Source: Buddleja alternifolia (taxonomy: Eukaryota > Streptophyta > Magnoliopsida > Lamiales > Scrophulariaceae). From it: a stretch of 64,000 bases of DNA. The notes under the pieces were generated by a model. That model saw only the letters and a list, made by a program, of their open reading frames with translations. It ran no database searches and was not told the origin of the DNA. Below, piece by piece: positions 53,753-64,000 of this stretch. The position numbers and the translations under genes were made by a program. The stretch is from the NCBI GenBank assembly GCA_019426215.1, contig CM033391.1:16418708-16482707 (forward strand), written 5' to 3'. Position 1 is the first letter of the stretch. The number at the start of each line of letters is the position of its first letter.

Positions 53753-56700
53753 CTCAAAAAGCACCAGATGCTGATGCACCTTCACCTTCCGAGATTCCTA
53801 TTGAATTGGATGTAGACATGGAAGCAGTTATGGATATCGCTAAGGAAATAGTCCAAGTCTTCCTGATGCTGAAAAGTCTCCAGTCAGTGAAGCGACTAAG
53901 TATGCTGAGCGGTCAATAGAAGTGACCCCTATCCCAACAGAATCTATTGCTTTCATTCCCACTCCAACCAGATCTCCTCCCCGTGTCATCAATTTCTTTC
54001 CCCATGGCTACAATGCAGAAGTTGAGTTCTACTATGCCGCTAGGGAGCTTGACACCCGAAAATTAGTCGATATAGAGATCAACTTTCAAAACACTCTCCA
54101 TAAGACTGATGTCTCCAATTCTAATAAGTTTGAATTCTTCGAGCGATTCGCTGACCTGGGTCTCTATAATCTTGAGCGTCTTCAATCTCGCCTTGAGTAT
54201 ATTCGGCGGCTAGCGTTCAACATGACAATATTTGACAAAAAGCATTTCAACTTCACTGGCCATTCTGACGAGTCCTTTTATCCATTGTGCCAAAATAAGA
54301 TCATTTTCAAGAATCCTCATATGAGTGATTGGTCAAAGAATCCAGACGAAGAAATTTTCAACAGAATTGGATACTCCGCTGACCTCAAAGTCGTTCTTTC
54401 TCCTCCAAACGCTTTATCCCCTAAAGCTCTAAGATTGTGGAAAGGAAAAGGACCAATTGTTGCTGAGCGTCCCAATCCTATTAATTCATGGATAGAAGTT
54501 GAAGCCTGTGAGTACCATGCAAGAGTATGGGCTGAGGATTATGATGAAGAATTTGAACGCTTTGAAAAGTTTATTGTAGCAAGAAAAGAACAGAAGAAAG
54601 CTGATGAACTTGGAAAGCGATGGATGATGGATACTGCAAGATGGGATGAAGAATTCGTGTTGCACTTTTACACACTGGAAGAGCTTGTGAAGTATCCATT
54701 TTTGTTTCAATTCGGTGTAGATTACAGACGTAGAGGTTTTGCCATGTTTCTTCTCCAGCAGCGCCAGAATTTGGTAGGCAATATTAGCGCTTTACGTTAC
54801 TACAGACAATCTATAGAACGCTATATTCGCCAGCATCTCGGCTTGATCACTCAAGGAGGATGCTACATTTATCTTCCCACTCAGAACTTTGTTTAGCGCA
54901 TCCTTTCTGATCTCAATGAAAATGTTTCCTCTAGTAAGCAACCAATCATGCCAGGGTAAGATGAAGTCTCTTTTAGCCTTGAAAATGCTCAGTCGATGGA
55001 TATTTCACTCATTCCGCATTTTGGTCCTGGTCTTAGTGACTTCAGAGAATATAATTTGCTTCCCGTTCTCTTCTTTTGTGAACAGATTATTCATGTGTCC
55101 AAGATGATATCGCTTATTCCTCAAGTGGACCAAGAAGCTGCCAGAGCACTAATGCCATTTATTTTGGACTACTACAACTCTTACACTTCAAGAGTTGATC
55201 TACCGGAACGAGTGCAACTTGCACTAAACAATGAAGCGCGAGAAGATGCCAGATTCTTTATCCCGCAGACCAACCTGATTAGTCCAAGGCATGTCATGGA
55301 AGCAATTGGCCCTTTCTGGGTTATCACTGTTGAAAATCCAGCTCCTCAAATCGAAGGTGTTGTTATGGAAGAAGAACAAACTTCTGCTGTAGAAGTCGCT
55401 CAAACCACAGACGCTGATATGCAAGATGTTGCCCCCAGCGCTCTAGCAGTCGAGGTTCCCCTTGTTGAACAAGTTGTTCAAATTGATTCCGCAACATAGA
55501 CGCTTGACTCAGCGATAGAAGAAGTTCATGCTGAAATAGCCGCAGAGCCTGAAGAGTCTTTTATTCGCTATAAAACCAAAGGCAAAGCTGCTGTATCTAG
55601 CTCTTACGGACTCATTCCATCCCCTAAGCGTTCTTCTTCAGACTCAGATTCGGACAATGATCAAGACGCTCGAGATTTCAGACAAGCAGTACGGAACTCG
55701 CTCAGTAACATTGAAGGTTCTTGCTCAAAGATTTTTGACATTGCTGATAGGAAAATTCGAATAATGTCTGACACTCGCAGTCGTGATATTTCAAACGCTG
55801 CTACCAAAAGTACTATTGCCATCATGGACAGCATATCACCTCTGATCGGTGAACTCTTCTCAGAATTCAATTGTCATTTAGTCCAGAACGCTTCAGCTGA
55901 TACTGAGAGGCACAATTCTTCAAATGCCGTTGCTTAGAGTATCGCTCAACAAGTCGCTCTACTTCTTGAAGAAGTTCGGCTATTGCGCAAAGATATCGCT
56001 GATTTAAAAACCTCTCTTAATGATGCCAAGAAGGGGATAAATGAGAAAGAAAAGCATCAATCATCCAAAGCCTTGAAAGAGTCAATCTCCAAAACTGATA
56101 ACAAGCACTGGCGATCTATGTTCGAGGAGATAGTGAGCTTAAAGAAAATTCTTACTAAAAAGGGCAAGCCTAGATATTATCTAGGTAGGCACAGGCTTCC
56201 AGACTTAGACATCGAATTCTTAGAAAGTATGGGTTTTCATCCATATGCCGGACCGCTTAGAAGGCCTTTAAAATGGAAATCCACCAATGATCGAAGATAA
56301 GACATTTACCATGACTTGATCCGAGAACTTGGAATCCCTCCGAGGGATTGGGTGGAAAGACTTTTAGAGTTAAAGGAAAGTGCTAAACAGAGAAGACATG
56401 ATTTTGATGAAGTTCAGTACACTACCATGTTAGACATTGATTGACTCTTGATGGACTTAGCAAATGAAATCTATCAAGGGGAAGAAATGTCCAAGCGACA
56501 AAGAAGATGATGCCTTATTTCTTTTTCCTATCTTTATATGTTGTTGTTTTAAATTCTTTTCTCTCAACTCAATCATCAGTATACTCTATTTGAAATTATA
56601 TGAAAGAATGATTGAACGCTGAAACTCCTTGATGAGGCTAATCTAACAACTAACTAATCTAACTAACTTTCTAACGCTAAATTATATGTAATTGGGCTTT

Positions 56701-56759
56701 TCTTTAAAAACTCTTAAACTATAAAAGAGTTATAAGAGTTAAAGGTCTTGACATCATCA

Positions 56760-56772
56760 AAAAGGGGGAAAT
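56760..56772 (+). other. Polypurine tract of the Sirevirus-like element
   Basis: AAAAGGGGGAAAT immediately before TGTTAGGAATTTC of the 3' LTR. Confidence 0.85.
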
Positions 56773-58285
56773 TGTTAGGAATTTCATGTTAGATGTTTTA
56801 ATGATGACAAGATAGGATTTTATGTTAGACCCCATATATAATGTAAGTTTCTGTTTTCATAGATCAATGCATAAGCGTTCGAAAGTTTGTAATTTTGATT
56901 AGGCTTGTAATTTTTATCTTCATAGATTTTAGACTAAGTATTAGATATCGAATCGCTAATAGAATTCTAGGTGAGTCTATTAGAGAAGAAGTTGAAGATC
57001 AGCGTCTGAAGTCAAATGAAGATGAATATTTGTTCTTAGCAACTGTCAAACGCTAAAGGACTATTTCAGGATTTATGGATCAAGCGCTCAAAGCACTTCA
57101 GCGATCAGTATCAGATTCACCTGAAACAAATCCTCAAGTCATGAAGGACTTAAATGTAAGCATTCAATGGACATTTATTTCCAATGGGAAATAAATTCAA
57201 ATGCATTAAATGCCTGATAAGAGCATTAAATGTGATAAGTTATTATGACTTGTGGACAAGCCACCTTTTTTACTAGACTGTCAGAATTTCAGAGTTTATA
57301 GCTGCTCCCGTCCAATCGGAACCAGCAAGATTTCAGGAATGTCAGAGAAAAGGTAGAATCACGCGCAGCGTGAAAGGCACGCCCCTACATGTGTCCAACG
57401 GATAGATCCCAAGAATTGTCTATAAATACCTTACCTCCAGCAAACCCTAAAGATATAGAGACATACGTACATGCACAAGAAAACTTTGCTGAAATTCTCT
57501 TTCAAAGAAAAAGCTTAGAAACTCCATAGCCAAAAATCTTTCAAGCTTTTTACACACATTCCATAAAGTCACAAATATCTCAAAAATCTTCCAAAGAAGA
57601 AACCTAAATTCTTACTGAGATATTCCAAGCTATTTGATCTTTCCAAAAAACAAACAAACCCTTGTGATAAAATTCTCAACCTTTCATCTAAGTGAGAAAG
57701 TTGTTGAAACCCCTTACAGGCAGTATTTCTGAGTGAGAGAAGCTTATAGAAGAAGATCTTCATTGGTGCTGAAATCTGTGTGATCAAGGAGCCTGAGATC
57801 ATTTTCACCTATTTACTATCTTGTAGAAGACTCTGTGTGATTCTTTGATAATCATCTTAGTAAATTCCCTCCAAGTGAAAAAGGAGCAGAAAGACGTAGT
57901 TGAGATTACATCACCTAGTGAACCTTACAATTTCTTGTGTCATTTACTTTCATTATTGTCTTTTTTTTATTATATTATTTATTCTGAAAAAGACAAGCTC
58001 ATTTGCTAAGCGACTATTCAACCAAAAACGAACGCTAAAGTTTTAAAATCATTTCCGTTGTGCTAACCCTGATTAAGAGATTCAAGCTTTACCCTGCTTT
58101 GGTAAATTGCTAAAATCACTAGGTCTAAGTTATCTCTACTGAAGCGTCTGACACAAGCGCTCAGCTTCCTAAGCATTCTAATCTCTAAAAGTGATACGAA
58201 TTTTTTTGAAGTCGAAAAAGACTTCAGGGTCTATTCAACCCCTCCTCCTCTTCTAGACCCTTTCGTATGCCACTTGGGACCACCA
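56773..58285 (+). repeat. 3' LTR of the Sirevirus-like element
   Basis: 1,513 bp from TGTTAGGAATTTCATG to GGGACCACCA. It matches 35692-37145 plus 45615-45666. TATAAATACC near 57421-57430 and the transcribed leader match the 5' copy. Confidence 0.9.
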
Positions 58286-58578
58286 CGGTCCATAGCAATT
58301 GGCAGTCACTTAAGACAAAATCTTCATCTTTTCTTAACTTACAGATGCTGATTTTCAACTCTATCTCTAGTAGACTCACCTAGAATTCTACTAGCGACTT
58401 GGTATCCAATACTTAGTCTAAAATCTACAAGGATAAAAATTACAAGCCTAGCAAGATTACAAACTTTCAAACGCTTATACAATTGTTATATGAAAACATA
58501 AACTTACATTATTTTTGGGGTCTAACATAGAATCCTATCTTGTCATCATCAAAACATTTAACATGAAATTTCCTTACA
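58286..58578 (-). repeat. Antisense Sirevirus-type LTR, second part
   Basis: It continues the LTR of 34505-35691 beyond the sense insertion and ends TTTCCTTACA, complement of a TGTAAGGAAATTTC start. ATTTTTCCCTTTTTGATGAT follows, the complement of a polypurine tract and upstream region. Confidence 0.87.
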
Positions 58579-59760
58579 ATTTTTCCCTTTTTGATGATGT
58601 CAAGACCTTAACTCTTATAACTCTTTTATAGATTAAAAGTTCAAAGAAAAGCCCAAAATTAATCATAAGATAGCGTTTGGAAAGTTAGTTAAGTTAGCTA
58701 ATGTTAGGTTAACCTCAATAAGTTGTTTCAGCAATAAATCATTCATTCATTTATATGAAAAGTAAGCGTACATGATTTATATTGAAGGTAAATAATTTAA
58801 AGCGACAACAGAAACATACAAAAGAAAATATAAGCAATCATCTTTTCTGTCGCTTTTCTTCAGCTAGAATTTCACTCACTAAGTCTAGAAGAAGCCTATC
58901 AATGTCTATCATAGTGGAATGCTGGACTTCATTATAATCATGCCTTCTCTGTCTAGCGCTTAAATTCAGCTCAAGTAATCTTTCCACCCAATCCTTTGGA
59001 GGGATTCAAAGTTCTCGAATCAAGTCATGATAAATGTCTTGTCTTCGATCACTGGTAGTTTTCCAGTTGAGAGGTCTTCTAAGAGGTTCAGCGTATGGAT
59101 GAAAACCCATACCCTCTAAAAATTCAATGTCCAAGTCCGGAAGCCTGTGCCTTCCTTGGTAGTATCTAGGCTTTCGCTTCTTAGTTAGCATCTTCTTTAT
59201 GCTTACTATTTCTTTGAACATGGAGCGCCAATGCTTATTATCTGTTTTAGAAATTGGCTCCTTCAAGGCTTTGGCTGGGACTTCTGATGCTTTTCTTTCT
59301 CATCTTCCCTCTTTTTGGCATCATCAAGAGAGGTTTTTAACTCAGCGATGTCACGGCGCAATAGCTTAATTTCATCCACAAGCAATGCAACTTGTTCAGC
59401 GACACTTTGAATCATGGAGTCAGAAGAATTATGTCGCTCAGTGTTAGTGGATGCATTCTGAGTAAGCGTCCGGTTAAAGTCATCAGAGAGTTCTTTGACT
59501 AGCGGAGCTATACTATTCATGATAGAGATTGTAAGCTTGTTAGCATTTTTCATGTCAGCGAGAAGAACTTTCTCTACTTGATTAAGCATTGAACTGCTTC
59601 TTTCTTCCAAACGAGAGCAAGAGCCCATTATATCGCTAAGAGAATTCCGAATCGCTTGTCTAAAATCGTGCGCCTCTTGATCACTATCTGAGTCCGAGTC
59701 CGAAGAAGAACGCTCAGGTCCGTGTGAGCTAGAAACTGTGGCCTTTCCCTTGTTACATCT
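58579..59760 (-). pseudogene. C-terminal part of the Sirevirus third ORF, antisense
   Basis: The minus strand encodes MGSCSRLEERSSSMLNQVEK and a coiled coil to DAKKREDEKEKHQ (59628-59263), then ISKTDNKHWRSMFKEIVSIK through LPDLDIEFLEGMGFHPYAEP (59266-59006) and DIYHDLIREL. It matches 55690-56330 of the sense copy. Here two Gln codons are intact that are stops in the sense copy (55935 and 56298). It is truncated at about 59760. Confidence 0.87.
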
Positions 59761-61300
59761 GCCCCATTTATGCCCATTCCATGCTCGAGCAGCGCGGAAT
59801 GGGCAAAAAGTAAAAAAAAAAATTAATTACATTCCGCGTTGCCCGGGCGCGGAATTTGCTATTTTTTGATTCTGAATTTTTCTTGTATTATTTTCTTAAT
59901 CTTTTTTTTTTGTATTATTTATTTAAAATTCCCCAGAATGATAAGCTTATGTTTGGTTATGTTTTGGGCCTATTTGGGCCCAAAATTCAGACGGAAGCAC
60001 AATATCTGGTCAGAAAAAGTTATATATTTTGTCCAAAAAAGTCAACTTTCCACGTTCTCTCTCCTATCATGTGAGAGTTGTCTGCCACCCCCCCCCCAAC
60101 TTCTTTATTCTTTCTCTCAAAATATCTATCTTTGCTCTTCCATGTCTCTCATACGTCTCTATTCTCTCTCTCTGTCTCTCTCTTTCTCTTTCACTCTCTC
60201 TCTCTCTGTCTCTCTCTCTCTATATATATATATATATAAATATGTATATATACTAGTCGGTAAATGCACACTATATGCGTGTGCAAAAACATATAAAAAA
60301 AAGAAAAGAAAAAACATAGGAAAAAAAAGGTGATAATAAAGAGATAAAGATGAAAGGAAATTTAATGTGATTATTGAAAAAAAAATAGAGAGATAAAGAT
60401 CTAGGGAGATAATAAAGAGACAAAGATGAAAGGAAAGAAATGAAAAGAAACGTGTATAAGGAGATGAGAGAGAATATGAGAAATATAAGTAAATAATAGG
60501 AGAGAGAATATGATGATGTGTGAGAAAAAATAGGAAAGAGAAAATAAAATATAAAAAAAGTATTAATTGGGACACTTCTCAAAATTTAAGAACAAGAATG
60601 ACTTCACCAAAAGTTGACAGTTTCAGCTATTTATTATAGGGATTTCATGGTTTATATAATAGTATAGATAGTATATATATATATATATATTGTCTCTGTC
60701 TCTCTATACAGCTTTGTTTCTAAGTAACTTATTTCCTCACCCTCTCCCTAATGCTTTATATATGATGCAAATGGAGTGTATAATACACACACACACCCAC
60801 ACATAATATAAATATAATGAATATTTATTAATTAATATATATATGTATTTGTCAAGAGGACAATATGTAAATATATATTAATATACCGTATATATATATG
60901 TGTGTGTGTGTGTTATATATATATACACACATATATATACCATGTATATTTTAGTGTATATATATAAACCATAGACCAATATGTATATACATATATAATT
61001 ACTTTTTATATATTAATAAAAATAATAATATATATCAACTGCTATTACATAAGTATATACATATATATTCATAAATATAATAATTATTATAAACTCAATA
61101 TTATATTATAACTTTTAATTCTTAATTAATTATTAACAGATGAAAACTTTTATGATTTGATTGCAACAATAATTTTTGTTTCATCCGGAAGTAAAACCAA
61201 ACATTATATCACAAAAAAATACACCCAAAAATTAGCTCTCAAAACAATATCAAACACAATCTCATCAAACATGTACTGTCGCAAAAAACTTCTATAAAGC
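59761..61300. repeat. Simple-sequence region
   Basis: Two GC-rich dyads at 59772-59855, then CT-rich (60115-60225), TA (60222-60240, 60668-60690), GA/A-rich (60296-60560), TG/TA (60895-60950) and AT-rich tracts. Open frames here (60159-60582 on the minus strand, 59839-60333 on the plus strand) are by-products of low complexity. No gene. Confidence 0.7.
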
Positions 61301-61480
61301 ACGGACACTCCAAAAATTATCCACGGGCGGTGTCATGCGCGTGTCGGAGACGACACGCCTCCGACACGTGTCGGAAATGGCTAATCCGTGTCCAGGATTA
61401 AAAAATAAAAATAGAAATTTGGACACTGTGTCGGACACGACCAAGTGCGTGTCCGACATGGTGAGGACACGGTTGGTAAT
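61301..61480. repeat. GTGTCGGACACG-rich segment
   Basis: Several overlapping inverted words (CGTGTCGGA/TCCGACACG and GTGTCGGACACG) occur in 150 bases. It starts with GCACGGACACTCCAAAAATT, like the left end of the insertion at 4617-5061, so it is probably the end of an element of that family. The other boundary was not found. Confidence 0.5.
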
Positions 61481-63182
61481 TTTTCTAAGAAATTAAAAAG
61501 TGTGGTGTTCAGATTGTAAATAGCAAAAGTTCAAAAATCATAATTCTAATTCCCTTTCAACTTTAAAACGTTTTTCACTTTTCAACTCCAAGCCCGTCGT
61601 CATCGCCGTCTTCTTCAACGGTGAGGAGGGCTAATTCTAGTTTGTAACAGTTTGTCAAGAATTGCTGGATTTGGCTTCCAAAGCTTGTACCGGGACTTGT
61701 TTGTTTGTAATCTCTTCAGAATCGAAGACTTTCATGGAGGTGTAAATTATCCTTTTTTCAAATTTAAGTATTTGATAGGTAATTTGTATCTTGACTTAAG
61801 TTTTCATTCTTCACTTTCACATTCGAAATCATTGAGTCACAAAGGCTTGAACCACCTTGTAGCGAGATGAACGCGGGGGTTGAAAGGTAATCTCAAAATA
61901 TAGATTATCACGGGGTTCGGGACGAACATTCGGATCCACCCTAGTCTAGTTTGTTTTTAAAACGAAACAAGAGCATTATATGATGTAGTTCAATCATTAT
62001 CCTCTAGATTTTCCCCACCAGAGTCGGATGAGCCTTGTTCCTTGGCATGTCCTTAGAAAAACAATAAATGAGATACATATCACATGTGGCTTCTATGCCA
62101 TGGCATTGTTTTAGTTTATAAATCTCATTTTGAATGTTCGGAATATGAACTTTAAAAATTTATATTGGTTTTTGTATGAAAATTGGAAAAATGATTTGAA
62201 TGAGTTGCTTTGGACCGTCAATTTATATGCTTAAATGAAAATGTGTTTGGATAAACATAATTTTGGGTAATTTAAATATGAAAAGACATAATTAGAATGA
62301 ATGCATTCTTATATAAGTAAGATAAAATGTTGTAAATGATGGATACTCGATAAAATAAAACCAAAAAAGGTTGGCATGAGTGGAAGGAACTCTAGTCACT
62401 TAGGCAAGAGGCCTTGTGTCCAAGCCCTTGTGGAGGCAAAAGAAATCCCCGACCATACCTCGAGGGACTAGTTTTGAGATTTTGGGTTTGAGGATACCAT
62501 AGAAAACCAAGAAAGAAAAAAGATAAATGAATATTTGAAGTTTTTTGGAAGTTTTGAAAATTCAATAAAATGATTTTTCAGGTTATTTTCAATTTTCGAA
62601 TAAGATCCCTTTTTGAGCTTACACTTTCATACTTAGAGATTTCATTTTGCTTTGAAGATTTTACTGTAACACTCGAGGGTTATCTCGAAATTATGGGATT
62701 TTTAAAAAAACATGAAATCTTATAAAATTATTTATTTTAGACTGATTGTCCTAAAAAATATCCTTATACATCCACGTTTTAATGATCGGGTCACCCACTT
62801 AAAGATGCCCATTCAACCTAACGTTTTTTATGGCATCTTTTTCAACCTGATGTCTGCATTAATGCAAATTTTCAGAAGCAAACTCTTATCCTGAAAATTT
62901 CTGAAGTGAAACTATCTAAAGTGTAACCTTCTTAAAAAAGTCTAAGTTGAAGCTTATTTGATTAAACTATATTTATGTCTATATTCTAGTGTGTATGGTA
63001 TAATTTCTATATTTAGTTGAGTTGTAAAGTATCATGGTATTCGAATATGATGGTGTGTATGGACATTAAGATATATCTGTGGTCCAGATGAGACACATAG
63101 GCTATTACATTCGACTCTAAAGCGAGGGTTCTTCTATTCCTTGAAACATCTTGACCTTGATTTACCTGGTTTTATATCATAT
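61481..63182. other. Unassigned DNA
   Basis: No recognisable gene. A TGTAACACTCGAGGG at 62665 resembles starts of some Gypsy LTRs, but no partner was found. Confidence 0.4.
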
Positions 63183-64000
63183 TGATAAGCCCGTATTTTA
63201 AACCTTTTCGGGCGCCTCTTTTCTTGAATTTGGCTCATTTTCTAGTGAATTTTATCCCATATTATACCTTGATTTGTTTTATTTGTGTGTATCAGGTATA
63301 GAACATCATTTGATCCAAAAGATGAGAGAAAAATCAAGAAAAGTGTCAACAAAGGGGTGATGCCGCAACATCACATCAAGGATACCGCGGGATCATTGTG
63401 TATAACGGCTATAAGGCTTGAACTGGGATGCCTCAGCATCCCGACTCCAATGCTGCAGCATCCCGTCCGCGTACAACAACTATTTATACGCATTTTAGGG
63501 CTGAAAATTAGAATTCCACACTTTTTACACCACAAGAATTGAGAGAAAAACATAGAGGAAGAAGAGAAAACCCTAGGAATCAATGAAAAAGCTTGAAGAC
63601 TCCGAATTTGTCTATGAAAATGAAGAATTCAATCAACAATAAGAAATCAAGATTGTAATATGGAGTTTTTCATCTTCTTTTGAGATTAATTCATTGAATA
63701 TGTCTTTTAAAGATTGTTATTACTCTTTCTTTTCGATCATGAACTAAATTCTTTTTACTAAAGCCGTGTGAAGGCCAAACTATGAATTATCGTTTATAAA
63801 ATTTGTGTTTTTGATTATTGCTTGGTATGCTATGTGTTCAATTTGTTGTGTTTAATGCTTATGAGTGCATGATCACCACTTGTTCGATAAATTTCTTAGC
63901 TTAGATTCCGAGAGGATGTAGGTTAAGGATGCTTGGGCAATTGAACATCACATGTTAGAATTGACTAGGGACATATCCGATTCATTTGTGTAGCCTTCTA
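63183..64000 (+). mobile_element. Probable Gypsy-type LTR, runs off the window
   Basis: It starts TGATAAGCCCGTATTTTAAA, the TGATA start also seen in the solo LTR at 32672. Both LTRs share an arrangement of GC-rich inverted words (here GGGATGCCTCAGCATCCC at 63427-63444), a TATTTATACG box (63481), and later a CATGA/GAAGGCCA segment (63740-63775, compare 33385-33400). The end is outside the window. Confidence 0.45.

Larger units (their letters stand above)
52157..56510 (+). pseudogene. Large third ORF of the Sirevirus-like element
   Basis: From ATG at 52157 (MAPKSSKSAVGKSSKTEKPV) to the TGA at 56508-56510. A globular N-terminal region (IYEEETFFFFKNAKISDDE; FDKVSNIQYKMMVAILTKLK; FYVFNRFKAAMAKS) is followed by a lysine/proline/serine-rich linker (53023-53400), a second globular region (53900-54900 and 54996-55500), and a coiled-coil C-terminus (55680-56100) ending in KPRYYLGRHRLPDLDIEFLE. 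Two small GT-AG introns fit (53402-53483 and 53670-53752). It is broken by stops at 52244, 52993, 54894, 54957, 55497, 55935, 56298 and 56442 and by frameshifts near 52435 and 53856. By position it is the Sirevirus envelope-like gene. I see no clear signal peptide or transmembrane helix, so its role is unknown. Confidence 0.75.
35692..58285 (+). mobile_element. Sirevirus-like Copia element with third ORF (host of a nested insertion)
   Basis: 5' LTR (35692-37145 plus 45615-45666), tRNA-Met primer site, gag, pol in Copia order, a 4.3-kb extra gene, polypurine tract and 3' LTR (56773-58285). Without the 8.5-kb insertion the element is about 14.1 kb. The long LTRs, extended coiled-coil gag, extra ORF after pol and repeated polypurine-like motifs are Sirevirus (SIRE/Maximus) traits. 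The flanking 5-mers are cagtc (35687-35691) and cggtc (58286-58290), 4 of 5 identical. It sits inside an antisense LTR of its own family. Confidence 0.9.

Noticed and set aside
52157..56510. A true envelope glycoprotein
   Set aside because: Position alone suggests it; I see no signal peptide, transmembrane helix or cleavage site, so only a third ORF is claimed.
60029..60582. Serine/leucine- and phenylalanine-rich reading frames on both strands
   Set aside because: They are produced by CT/GA and A-rich simple sequence, with no start context or homology.
61652..61870. Possible small host gene
   Set aside because: A 72-codon frame after a GCCGTC-rich patch has no recognisable motif or splice support.

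Overview
The window is nuclear DNA of a flowering plant, most likely a eudicot. The evidence is an AT-rich sequence, a multi-exon gene with GT-AG introns, Ty1/copia and Ty3/gypsy-type LTR elements primed by initiator tRNA-Met, Mutator and hAT families, and a plant mobile domain fragment. I cannot name the species. The only host gene I can support is the 3' part of SKI2, the DExH-box RNA helicase of the cytosolic SKI/exosome RNA-decay pathway. Eight coding exons lie between 955 and 27135 (+). They read without interruption for 587 codons plus stop and all splice phases match, so the gene looks functional. Its 5' half is upstream of the window.

The SKI2 introns are full of transposons. Intron 6387-19815 (13.4 kb) holds an old antisense Copia element, itself split by a 375-bp solo LTR (7386-7760) and by a young sense Copia (8381-13270). 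The young element has identical 216-bp LTRs but broken genes. The same intron holds a decayed second Copia (about 15400-16460), a Mutator-type element that has captured the start of a histone H3 gene (17262-18420, a Pack-MULE), and a small relative with the same ends (18604-18864). Other introns carry hAT-type MITEs (279-838, 23001-23400, 24779-25123), a foldback element (26001-26169), an element with a 9-bp target duplication (4617-5061) and a probable MITE (about 21115-21715).

Downstream of SKI2 there is no further host gene that I recognise. A decayed MuDR/FAR1-like transposase gene (28324-30493) contains a repeated intron-plus-mini-exon cassette. It abuts an antisense plant mobile domain fragment (30515-31057) and an AT-rich repeat field.

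From about 32180 to 59760 the region is a nest of Sirevirus-like Copia DNA. An antisense copy (ORF3, LTR, gag, LTR fragment) is interrupted by a Gypsy-type solo LTR (32672-34049) and by a nearly complete sense copy (35692-58285). The sense copy has gag, pol and a large extra gene after pol (52157-56510) that appears to contain two small introns. Its 5' LTR is split by another Copia derivative (37146-45609, target duplication TCAGG) whose 3' half is a large head-to-head palindrome of two LTR-plus-pol arms. The window ends in simple sequence, a GTGTCGGACACG-rich stretch, unassigned DNA and the start of another Gypsy-like LTR (63183 onward).

The points most worth a second look are the histone H3-tail Pack-MULE, the palindromic Copia derivative (a possible natural hairpin RNA source), the intron-bearing third ORF of the Sirevirus-like element, and the young Copia with identical LTRs but a defective gag-pol. 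All comparisons were made by eye.
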